A stretch of DNA of 64,000 nucleotides from Alphaproteobacteria bacterium (GTDB lineage: Bacteria; Pseudomonadota; Alphaproteobacteria; Reyranellales; Reyranellaceae): the NCBI GenBank assembly GCA_019635875.1, contig JAHBYP010000008.1, positions 216,004 through 280,003 on the forward strand. Direction: 5' to 3'. Below are positions 53,036-60,585 of the stretch, piece by piece. Each line of letters opens with the position of its first letter. Position 1 is the first letter of the stretch. The notes under the pieces were generated by a model. That model was not told the DNA's origin. It did not search any database and saw nothing but the letters and a program-made list of their open reading frames with translations. The translations under genes and the position numbers were made by a program.

Positions 53036-54271
53036 TCAATCGTGGCGCAGGGCCTCGATCGGATCGAGGCGCGAGGCGCGCTGCGCCGGGTAGAAGCCGA
53101 AGAACACCCCGATCAGGGCGCTGAAGCCCACGGCGACGACGATCACCTCGGGCTGGATCAGGGTCGGCCAGCCGGCGGCGCGCGCGACGATCACCGAGCC
53201 GCCGATGCCCAGCACCACGCCGACCGCGCCGCCGATCGCCGAGAGCGTCGTGGCCTCGATCAGGAACTGGCGCAGGATGTCGCCGCGGCGCGCGCCGACC
53301 GCCAGCCGCAGGCCGATCTCCTTGGTCCGCTCGGTCACCGAGACCAGCATGATGTTCATGATGCCGATGCCGCCGACCAGCAGCGAGACGCCGGCGACGG
53401 CGGCCAGCAGCAGGGCGAGGATACGTGCCGAGGCCGCCTGGGTCTCGGCCACCTCGGTGAGGTTGCGGATCCAGAAATCGTTGTCCTGCGCCGGCGTCAG
53501 GCGGTGGCGCTGGCGCAGCAGGTTGGCCAGCGCCTGCTCGGCCTCGCCCATGTCCTCGCCGTCGCGGATCTTGATCAGCACGGCGGCGACGGCGCGCGAA
53601 TTGGCCCGGCTGGTGCCGACGACCTTCTGCTTGGCGGTCGACAGCGGCACGACGACGACATCGTCCTGGTCCTGGCCCGACGTGTTCTGGCCCTTGCGCG
53701 CGAGAACGCCCACGACCATGAACGGCGTCGCCTTCACGCGGATCATCTGGCCGACGGGATCGATATCGTCGCCGAACAGGTTCTTCACCACGGTCTCGCC
53801 CAGCAGGATCACCTTGGCGGCGCCGGAGATCTCCTGCTGGGTGAAGTCGCGGCCGCTCCGGAGCTCCCAGTCGCGTGCCTCGAGGTAGCCCGCGGTGACG
53901 CCGAGCACGACGGTCGACCAGTTGACGCCGCCGGTGACGATCTGCGCGCTGCCGCGCACCGTGCCGACCGAGACCTGCACCGCCGGCACCTCGCGCGCCA
54001 TGGCGTTGACGTCCTCCTCCGAGAGCGTCCAGCGCGAGCCGAAGCCCATGCGCACGCCGCCCGAGGTCGTGCTGCCCGAGATCACGATCATCAGGTTCGA
54101 GCCCAGGCTCTGGATCTGCTGCATCACCTTGGCGCGGGCGCCCGAGCCGACCGCGACCATGACGATCACCGCGGTGACGCCGATGATGATGCCCAGCATG
54201 GTGAGCGCGCTGCGCAGCAGGTTGGCGCGCAGCGCGTCGAGCGCCGAGCGCAGGGCCTCGAGGATGCTCAC
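53036..54271 (-). CDS. MacB-like ABC transporter permease (FtsX/MacB_PCD)
   Basis: A 411-residue permease with one N-terminal span (LRANLLRSALTMLGIIIGV), a large periplasmic MacB_PCD domain (about residues 45-275) and three C-terminal spans of the FtsX domain (ILALLLAAVAGVSLLVGGIG, then SVTERTKEIGLRLAVGARR, the conserved loop). Unlike MacB it has no fused ATPase; the ATPase is the next gene, overlapping by 4 bases. Together with the adaptor at 55178 this forms a MacAB-type efflux or export machine. Confidence 0.93.
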   Translation of the reverse strand: MSILEALRSALDALRANLLRSALTMLGIIIGVTAVIVMVAVGSGARAKVMQQIQSLGSNLMIVISGSTTSGGVRMGFGSRWTLSEEDVNAMAREVPAVQVSVGTVRGSAQIVTGGVNWSTVVLGVTAGYLEARDWELRSGRDFTQQEISGAAKVILLGETVVKNLFGDDIDPVGQMIRVKATPFMVVGVLARKGQNTSGQDQDDVVVVPLSTAKQKVVGTSRANSRAVAAVLIKIRDGEDMGEAEQALANLLRQRHRLTPAQDNDFWIRNLTEVAETQAASARILALLLAAVAGVSLLVGGIGIMNIMLVSVTERTKEIGLRLAVGARRGDILRQFLIEATTLSAIGGAVGVVLGIGGSVIVARAAGWPTLIQPEVIVVAVGFSALIGVFFGFYPAQRASRLDPIEALRHD

Positions 54272-55020
54272 GCCGCGTCCTCGCGTTCAGCGGGGGCCGC
54301 GATCAGCCGCTCGAGCTCCTGCGCCGCGTCGTTGGGCTCCTGCCGGCGATCGTCGACCACCTTGCCGTCGCGGAAGCGGATCACGCGGCTGGCGAAGGAG
54401 GCGACATCGGGCTCGTGGGTGACGACGACCACGGTCTGGCCGTCGCGGTTGAGCCGCTGGAACAGCGCCATGATCTCGAGGCTGGTCCGCGAATCCAGGG
54501 CGCCGGTGGGCTCGTCGGCGAGCAGAAGCGCCGGCTCGTTGACCAGCGCGCGGGCGATGGCGACGCGCTGCTGCTGGCCGCCGGAAAGCTGCGCCGGGCG
54601 ATGGTCGAGGCGATCGCCCAGCCCCACCGTCCGCAGCGCCGCCCTGGCCTTGGCCTCGCGCACCGCGCGCGAGGCGCCGGCATAGACCATCGGCAGGCAG
54701 ACATTGGCCAGCGCCGTCGCGCGCGGCAGCAGGTTGAACGACTGGAAGACGAAGCCGATCTTGCGGTTGCGCAGGGCCGCGAGCTGGTCGGGCGACATGC
54801 CGGACACCGATTCGCCGTCGAGCGCGTAGTCGCCCTTGCTCGGCGTGTCGAGGCAGCCCAGCAGGTTCATGAAGGTCGACTTGCCCGAGCCCGACGGCCC
54901 CATGACGGCGGCGAAATCGCCGCGCGCGATCGACAGCGACGCCCGCCGCAGCGCCCGCACGCGCTGGTCGCCCATGACATAGGTCTTGGCGAGATCGCGC
55001 GTCTCGATCAGCGCGGTCAT
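54268..55020 (-). CDS. MacB/LolD-type ABC ATPase
   Basis: A 250-residue ATPase: Walker A GPSGSGKSTFMNLLG, Q-loop QSFNLLPRATALANV, signature LSGGQQQRVAIARALVNEP, Walker B LLADEPTGALDSRT and the H-loop THEPDVAS. The start is ATG 55020 with AGGCGGCTGCC before it. It should drive the FtsX-type permease. Element C2 lies between this gene and the adaptor gene upstream, so that the operon is interrupted by a long palindrome. Confidence 0.94.
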   Translation of the reverse strand: MTALIETRDLAKTYVMGDQRVRALRRASLSIARGDFAAVMGPSGSGKSTFMNLLGCLDTPSKGDYALDGESVSGMSPDQLAALRNRKIGFVFQSFNLLPRATALANVCLPMVYAGASRAVREAKARAALRTVGLGDRLDHRPAQLSGGQQQRVAIARALVNEPALLLADEPTGALDSRTSLEIMALFQRLNRDGQTVVVVTHEPDVASFASRVIRFRDGKVVDDRRQEPNDAAQELERLIAAPAEREDAA

Positions 55021-55035
55021 GGCAGCCGCCTCTTG

Positions 55036-55159
55036 CCTTCCCCCGGAGGGGGAAGGTGGCGCGTAGCGCCGGATGGGGGATGTCGAAGACGGACCCCTGC
55101 GTTCGTCTTCGACATCCCCCTTCCGCCCTTCGGGCACCTTCCCCCTCCGGGGGAAGGTA
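55036..55159. repeat. Long palindromic element, family C (copy 2)
   Basis: About 124 bases: CCTTCCCCCGGAGGGGGAAGG forms a small hairpin by itself, and the whole pairs with CCTTCCCCCTCCGGGGGAAGG at the far end. Inner arms GGATGGGGGATGTCGAAGAC and the complementary GTCTTCGACATCCCC are shared with copy 1. It lies between the adaptor and the ATPase genes. Confidence 0.8.
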
Positions 55160-55177
55160 GATGACCAGACCTGACCA

Positions 55178-56767
55178 TCAGAACCGCAGGCGCGGCGGGC
55201 CGGAGGAGTCGGCCGCGGCCGGCCGCGGGCCGCCGCCGACGATCACCTCGCTGCCGGCCTTCAGCGTCGTGGTGATGATCTCGGTGCTGGTGCCGTCGCC
55301 GACGCCCAGCCGCACGCGCATCGGCTTGGCCAGCCCGTCGGGACCGACGATGAACAGCTCGGCCGGCGGCGCGCCCGCGGCTGCGGCGCGGATCGCGGCG
55401 TATTTCGGCTTCTGCTCGGCGTCGAGCATAGCGTCGATCTGCTTGGCCGCCGCCTCGCGGATGGCGCGCACCTTGGCGCGGCGCTCCTCCGGCGACGCGC
55501 CGCTGGTGAAGACTGCGCGGATCTCCGCGCCGCTCTGGGCGAAGATGCGGTCGAGCTCCTTGCGCTGCTCGTCGGTGAGCTTGAGCTGCTCGGTCAGCGC
55601 CTTCTTCATCGCCTCGGCATTGGCCTGCGGGCTGCCGCCGCGCGGCGCGCCGCCCGGGCTCGTCGGCTGGGCCTGAGGCTCGTCGCCGCCGGCGCCCGGC
55701 TGCGGCTGTTGCGGCCCGCGGCCCGGCGGCTTCCAGCGCAGCGCGGCATTGGCGACCTTCAGCACGTCGTCGCGCCGGTCGGTGATGATGGTCACCGTCG
55801 CCGTCATGCCGGGCAGCAGCTTGAGGTCGGGATTTTCGGCGGCGATCACCACCGTGTAGGTGATGACGTTCTGGATGTTGTTGGGCGCCAGCCGCACCTG
55901 CGCGACCTTGCCGCGAAAGCGATCGTTGGGGTAGGCGTTGACCGTGAAGGTCACATCCAGCCCGTCGCGCACGCGGCCGATATCGGCCTCGTCGACCGTG
56001 GTCTCGACCTGCATCTGGCGCAGGTCCTGTGCCACGGTGAACAGGGTCGGCGACGCCAAACTGGCAGCCACGGTCTGACCGACGTCGATCGAGCGCTGCA
56101 CCACGACGCCGTCGATCGGCGCGCGGATCACCGAGCGCTTGATGTCGACCTCGACCTGGCGCACCGCGGCCTGGCGCTGCTGCACCAGCGCCCTGAGATT
56201 GAGCAGCTGCGCCTCGGTGACCTTGTGGTTGGCCTCGGCGGCGCGCAACGAGGCGCGGGTCGCCAGGGCCGTGTTGCGCGCTCTCTCGGCCTCGGCCGCG
56301 GAGCCCGCGCCGCTCTTCGCCAGGCCCTCGCGCCGCGCGGCCTCGCTCTCGGCCGTGGCCAGCGTAGCCCTGAAATTCTCGATGTCGGCGGCAGCCTTCT
56401 CGATCTGCGCCGCCTGCATCACCACGGCGGCCTCGGCGGCGGCAAGGTCGGCCTGGGCCGAAAGCAGCCGCGCCTCGATCAGCTCGGTGTCGATGCGCGC
56501 CAGCTCCTGGCCGGCCTTCACCCGGGTGTTGAAGTCGGCCTTGAGCTCGACGATCTGGCCCGAGAGCTGCGAGCCGACGATCACCGTCGTCACCGGCGTG
56601 ACCGTGCCTGTCGCGGTGATGACCGAGGTGATCGGGCCACGTTCGATCCTGACCGTGCGGTATTTCACCGGCTGCTCGCCGCCCGAGGTGAACGCGAACG
56701 CGCCACCGGCCAGCGCTGCGATCACCACAGCCCCGCCGATCAGCCATTTCCATTTGCTGTCGAGCAC
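55178..56767 (-). CDS. MacA-like periplasmic adaptor with LTxxQ (Spy-like) insert
   Basis: A 529-residue membrane-fusion protein, long for the family (about 380-400). N-terminal span WKWLIGGAVVIAALAGGAFA, lipoyl-like half GTVTPVTTVIVGSQLSGQIV, a coiled-coil hairpin (about 90-195) rich in Ala/Glu, the second lipoyl half VIRAPIDGVVVQRSIDVGQT, then beta-barrel domain. Between about residues 350 and 470, in the C-terminal part, is a helical insert with LTDEQ (397-401) and LDAEQ (448-452), the double LTxxQ pattern of Spy/CpxP chaperones. The C-terminus continues with the membrane-proximal domain (VRLGVGDGTSTEIITTTLKA). Likely couples the FtsX/ATPase pair to an outer-membrane channel, which is not in the window. 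Confidence 0.88.
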   Translation of the reverse strand: MLDSKWKWLIGGAVVIAALAGGAFAFTSGGEQPVKYRTVRIERGPITSVITATGTVTPVTTVIVGSQLSGQIVELKADFNTRVKAGQELARIDTELIEARLLSAQADLAAAEAAVVMQAAQIEKAAADIENFRATLATAESEAARREGLAKSGAGSAAEAERARNTALATRASLRAAEANHKVTEAQLLNLRALVQQRQAAVRQVEVDIKRSVIRAPIDGVVVQRSIDVGQTVAASLASPTLFTVAQDLRQMQVETTVDEADIGRVRDGLDVTFTVNAYPNDRFRGKVAQVRLAPNNIQNVITYTVVIAAENPDLKLLPGMTATVTIITDRRDDVLKVANAALRWKPPGRGPQQPQPGAGGDEPQAQPTSPGGAPRGGSPQANAEAMKKALTEQLKLTDEQRKELDRIFAQSGAEIRAVFTSGASPEERRAKVRAIREAAAKQIDAMLDAEQKPKYAAIRAAAAGAPPAELFIVGPDGLAKPMRVRLGVGDGTSTEIITTTLKAGSEVIVGGGPRPAAADSSGPPRLRF

Positions 56768-56880
56768 GCTCGGCCCTGTCCCTAGGCCCGGCCTTCCCCG
56801 GGGCCGGTCAAAGGCAATCTACACCGGCGGCGCGATCCGCTCACGTCGAGGTTTGTGACGAAGCGTGGCCGAGCGTCCGC

Positions 56881-57648
56881 TCAGAACGCGATCGGCGTCG
56901 GCCCCTGGGGCACCGTGGCCCAGAAGTCAGGATCGTGACCGAAGAAGATGCGCGCGCCGCCGGCCTCCAGGGCCGCCAGCTTGTCGAGCGAGGCATGCAT
57001 CTGCTCGCGGTCGTAGGCGAAGCGCGGCAGGCGCCGCTCGCGCAGGGTACGGCAGAAATAGCAGGCGTCGCCGGCCAGGACGACGTCGCCGCCGTTGAGC
57101 CGTACGCGCAGGGACTGGTGGCCTGGCGTGTGACCGGGCGTCGGCAGGCAGACCACGCTGCCGTCGCCGAACAGGTCGTGCTCGCCCTCCGGCGCGATCA
57201 CCGGGTGGCCGCAATTGACCTCGCTCGGGTTGAAGCCGTAGCGCTGGGCCTGCTCGGCGTCGCGGCCGGCCTCGAACTCGGCGCGCTGGATCACCAGGCT
57301 GGCATTGGGGATCAGCGCATTGCCGCCGGAGTGATCGAAATGCAGGTGCGAGTTGATCAGGTAGTCGATGCGCTTCGGGTCGCGGTCCATCGCCTCGAGC
57401 TTTGCCGAGATTTCCTCGCCGGGCGCGTACTCGAACTTGAAGATGCCGGCGAGTCTCTCACCGACACGCGCCGCCGGCTCGCTCTGGCATTGCGGGTGCA
57501 TGCCGCTGTCGTACAGCGCCAGCCCCTTGGGATGCTCGATGAGATAGCTCGGAATCGGCAGGCGCACGTCGCCTTCGCCGCCTTCCATCATGTGCTTCAT
57601 GCTGCCGGTGAGGTGGCCGCAGGTCAGGGCGTAGAGCTTCACGGTCAT
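56881..57648 (-). CDS. Metallo-beta-lactamase-fold lactonase (AttM/AiiA-like)
   Basis: A 255-residue MBL-fold hydrolase. SHLHFDHSGG at residues 100-109 carries the HxHxDH zinc motif; TPGHTPGHQSLRV gives the third-metal His, GDACYF the Asp, and FFGHDPDF the last His. The LYALTCGHL start and IPSYLIEHPKGLALYDSGMH resemble N-acylhomoserine lactonases (AttM/AiiA). Such enzymes open lactone rings and can quench quorum signals; the substrate here is unproven. It starts 4 bases past the stop of the next gene, so they are one transcript. Confidence 0.85.
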   Translation of the reverse strand: MTVKLYALTCGHLTGSMKHMMEGGEGDVRLPIPSYLIEHPKGLALYDSGMHPQCQSEPAARVGERLAGIFKFEYAPGEEISAKLEAMDRDPKRIDYLINSHLHFDHSGGNALIPNASLVIQRAEFEAGRDAEQAQRYGFNPSEVNCGHPVIAPEGEHDLFGDGSVVCLPTPGHTPGHQSLRVRLNGGDVVLAGDACYFCRTLRERRLPRFAYDREQMHASLDKLAALEAGGARIFFGHDPDFWATVPQGPTPIAF

Positions 57649-57652
57649 GGCG

Positions 57653-58624
57653 TCACACCGTCAGCACGATCTTTCCGAAATGCCGGTTGGCCTTCATCAT
57701 CGCCAGCGCGTCGACGACCTGGTCCAGCGGGAAGGTCCGGTCGATCGGCAGGGTGAGCTTGCCGGCCTCGACCGCGTCCCACAGATCCGCGCGCATCAGC
57801 CGGTTGATCTCCCGCACCTCCTCCGGCGAGCGGGTGCGGAAGGTCACGCCGATGTAGTCGATGCGCTTGAGCGCGTGCAGGTCGAAGTTGAACTCGCCCT
57901 TGCTGCCGCCCAGCCGGCCGACATTGACGATGCGGCCGAGGATCGCGCAGGCGTCCATGTTCTGGTTGGCGACGCTGGCCGAGACCTGGTCGACGATCAG
58001 GTCGACGCCCTTGCCGCCGGTCGCCTGCTTGACCTTCTCCGGCCATTGCGCGTCGGTGGTGTCGATGGCGAGGTCGCAGCCGTATTCCTTCAGCCGCGCG
58101 CGACGGCCCTCGTGGGTCGAGGAGCCCATGACGATCGACGCACCCATCAGCCTGGCGATCTGCATGCCCATCAGCCCGACGCCCGAGCTGGCGCCCTGGA
58201 TCAGCACGCTCTCGCCCTTCTTCATGCGGCCGGCGGTGATCACCGCGTTGTGCATGGTCTGCAGCGCCACCGGATAGCAGGCGGCCTGCTCGAAGGTCAT
58301 GTTGTTGGCGGGGATGCGATGCACGCGGCCGGCATCGGTCACGGCGTACTCGGCATAGCCGCCGGGCGCCGAGCTCATCACCCGGTCACCGGCCTTGATG
58401 CCCTTCACCGCGCTGCCGACCGCCTCGACCTCGCCGGCGCATTCCAGGCCCATGCGCGCGCCGACGCCGCCGATCGAGCCGTGCCGGCTGCCGGCGGCGA
58501 TGCCGAGATCGGCGCGATTGAGGCTGGCGGCGCGCACCCTGATCAGCACCTCGTCCGCCTTGGGCTCGGGCTTGGGCACATCCTGGATCTCGACGCCGTT
58601 GTTGCCGACGACAGCTGCCTTCAT
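57653..58624 (-). CDS. Quinone-oxidoreductase-like MDR protein
   Basis: A 323-residue medium-chain dehydrogenase/reductase. ATG 58624 follows GGAGGAGTTCGCC, a perfect ribosome site. NADPH-binding motif IQGASSGVGLMGMQIARLMG; no zinc-binding Cys quartet, so the quinone-oxidoreductase branch. Substrate likely an enone or quinone. The lactonase gene follows 4 bases after its stop, giving a two-gene operon. A family B element lies 26 bases before its start. Confidence 0.88.
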   Translation of the reverse strand: MKAAVVGNNGVEIQDVPKPEPKADEVLIRVRAASLNRADLGIAAGSRHGSIGGVGARMGLECAGEVEAVGSAVKGIKAGDRVMSSAPGGYAEYAVTDAGRVHRIPANNMTFEQAACYPVALQTMHNAVITAGRMKKGESVLIQGASSGVGLMGMQIARLMGASIVMGSSTHEGRRARLKEYGCDLAIDTTDAQWPEKVKQATGGKGVDLIVDQVSASVANQNMDACAILGRIVNVGRLGGSKGEFNFDLHALKRIDYIGVTFRTRSPEEVREINRLMRADLWDAVEAGKLTLPIDRTFPLDQVVDALAMMKANRHFGKIVLTV

Positions 58625-58649
58625 GGCGAACTCCTCCATCTTTTCTTGT

Positions 58650-58802
58650 CCTTCTCCCCGCGAAGGCGGGGAGAAGGTGCCCGAAGGGCGGATGAGGGGC
58701 TTCCCGGACTCTCGACGACAAGGACCGATATTGTTGCGCGAGGAAGCCCCTCATCCGCCTCGCTGCGCTCGGCACCTTCTCCGCGCCTTCGCGGGGAGAA
58801 GG
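58650..58802. repeat. Long palindromic element, family B (copy 2)
   Basis: About 153 bases, near-identical to copy 1 (26324). Arms CCTTCTCCCCGCGAAGG and CCTTCGCGGGGAGAAGG; inner GGCGGATGAGGGG/CCCCTCATCCGCC. It lies between the acyl-CoA synthetase gene and the MDR gene. Confidence 0.88.
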
Positions 58803-58805
58803 AGA

Positions 58806-60347
58806 CTAGACAATACGGCTTCGCCGGTCCTGCCAGTAGCGATCGCGCAACAGGCGCTTGTAGAGCTTGCCGGTGGCGTGACGCGGCAACTCGGCCTCGA
58901 AGTCCACCGTGCGCGGACACTTGATCGGCGAGAGGTGCTGGCGGCAATAGGCGAGCAGTTCCTCGGCAAGAGCCGGGCCGGCCTCGCGCATGTCGCTGGG
59001 CTGCACCACCGCCTTCACCTCCTCACCGAAATCCTCGTTGGGCACGCCGAACACCGCGACGTCGACCACCTTGGGATGGTTGATCAGCGTGTTCTCCGCC
59101 TCCTGCGGATAGATGTTCACGCCGCCGGAGATGATCATGAAGGCCTTGCGGTCGGTCAGGTGCAGGAAGCCGTCGGCATCGACGTAGCCGACATCGCCCA
59201 GCGTGGTCCAACCTTTGGGATGGCGCGATTCCGCCGTCTTCGCGGGATCGTTGTGATAGGCGAACTCGCGGCCTTCGGCGAAGTACACCGTGCCCGACTC
59301 GCCGACCGGCAGCTCCTCGCCGTCGTCGCCAACGATCTTGAGCTTGCCGACCACCGCCCTGCCCACCGTGCCCTTGTGCGCCAGCCATTCCTGCGCGCTG
59401 GCCATGGTCAGGCCGTTGCCTTCGGTGCCGCCGTAATACTCCCAGATGATCGGTCCCCACCACGCGATCATCTGCTCCTTGACCGGGATCGGGCACGGCG
59501 CGGCGGCGTGGATGGCGCAGCGCAGCGAGGACACGTCGTATTTCGCGCGCACCGCGTCGGGCAGCTTCAGCATGCGCACGAACATGGTCGGCACCAGCTG
59601 CGTATGCGTGACCGCATGCTTGGGCACCAGCTTGAGGAATTCCTCGGCGTCGAAATGCTCCATGATCACGCAGCTGCCGCCCAGCCGCATGATGGTCATG
59701 TTGAAGCGCAGGGGAGCGGCGTGATAGAGCGGCGCCGGCGAGAGATAAACCGTGTCCTCGTCGATGCCGTAGAGCTTGCGGCTGAGGTCGAGCAGCGGAT
59801 TGACCTCGTCGATCGGCTGCATCAGCTGCGGCGTCTTCACGCCCTTGGGCCGGCCGGTGGTGCCAGAGGAATAGAGCATGTCCTGGCCGGCGACCTCGTC
59901 GGCGATCGGCGTTGGCGGGAACCCCGCCACGACATCCTCGAACGACTCATAGCCGTCGATCGCGCCGTCGACCATCAGCCGCGTGCTCACGCCGGGCAGC
60001 AGCGTGCGCAGCTCGGCGGCGGTCGCCTCGAGCGCCTTCGAGACGATGATCAGCCGCGCGCCGCAATCGCCGACGATGTAGTCGACCTCGGCGGCGGTCA
60101 GCCGCGAGCTGATCGGCGTGTAGACCAGGCCCGAGCGCTGCGCGCCCCAGCAGATCTCGAAGAAGCGCGGGTTGTTCTCCATCAGGATGGCGATGTGGTC
60201 GCCCGGCCTCAGCCCGCGTGCCCGGAACATCTGCGCGATGCGGTTCGAGCGCTCGTCGAGCTGGCGGTAGCTCACCGTCTCGCCGCTGCCGGCCATGACA
60301 TAGGCCGGCTTGTCGGGCGTGCGCCGGGCATGGATGTAGGGATGCAA
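58806..60347 (-). CDS. Acyl-CoA synthetase (AMP-binding)
   Basis: A 513-residue adenylate-forming enzyme. I place the start at TTG 60347 (LHPYIHARRT) because AGTCCGGAGAACCCCG precedes it; the frame also opens 39 bases earlier. Motifs: YSSGTTGRPKGVKTP (P-loop), YYGGTEGNGL (A5), GYVDADGFLHLTDRK and the C-terminal Lys motif PRHATGKLYKRLLR. It activates a carboxylate to its CoA thioester via an acyl-AMP; the chain length is not predictable. Family FadD/AtzF-like, annotated as class I. No partner gene adjoining. Confidence 0.93.
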   Translation of the reverse strand: MHPYIHARRTPDKPAYVMAGSGETVSYRQLDERSNRIAQMFRARGLRPGDHIAILMENNPRFFEICWGAQRSGLVYTPISSRLTAAEVDYIVGDCGARLIIVSKALEATAAELRTLLPGVSTRLMVDGAIDGYESFEDVVAGFPPTPIADEVAGQDMLYSSGTTGRPKGVKTPQLMQPIDEVNPLLDLSRKLYGIDEDTVYLSPAPLYHAAPLRFNMTIMRLGGSCVIMEHFDAEEFLKLVPKHAVTHTQLVPTMFVRMLKLPDAVRAKYDVSSLRCAIHAAAPCPIPVKEQMIAWWGPIIWEYYGGTEGNGLTMASAQEWLAHKGTVGRAVVGKLKIVGDDGEELPVGESGTVYFAEGREFAYHNDPAKTAESRHPKGWTTLGDVGYVDADGFLHLTDRKAFMIISGGVNIYPQEAENTLINHPKVVDVAVFGVPNEDFGEEVKAVVQPSDMREAGPALAEELLAYCRQHLSPIKCPRTVDFEAELPRHATGKLYKRLLRDRYWQDRRSRIV

Positions 60348-60470
60348 CGGGGTTCTCCGGACTCGGGGCGGCGCCAACCAAAGCACGCCGCGCCACGCCG
60401 CCTCAAGTCATGGCGGCGTTGTTGACCCTGCGATGCGGATGGGCTTCATTGCGCCCGCGTCCGGCACGGT

Positions 60471-60557
60471 GCCCCTGTGGCGGAATTGGTAGACGCGGCA
60501 GACTCAAAATCTGTTGCCCGCGAGGGCGTGTTGGTTCGAGTCCGACCAGGGGCACCA
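60471..60557 (+). tRNA. tRNA-Leu (anticodon CAA)
   Basis: 87 nt with CCA. Acceptor GCCCCTG/CAGGGGC, discriminator A, encoded CCA. The anticodon stem GCAGA/TCTGT holds CTCAAAA with anticodon CAA. Long variable arm (TTGCCCGCGAGGGCG) as in class II leucine tRNAs. It decodes UUG. Confidence 0.96.
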
Positions 60558-60585
60558 ATCGGCGGCGACGCCTCGCAGCGCGCCG

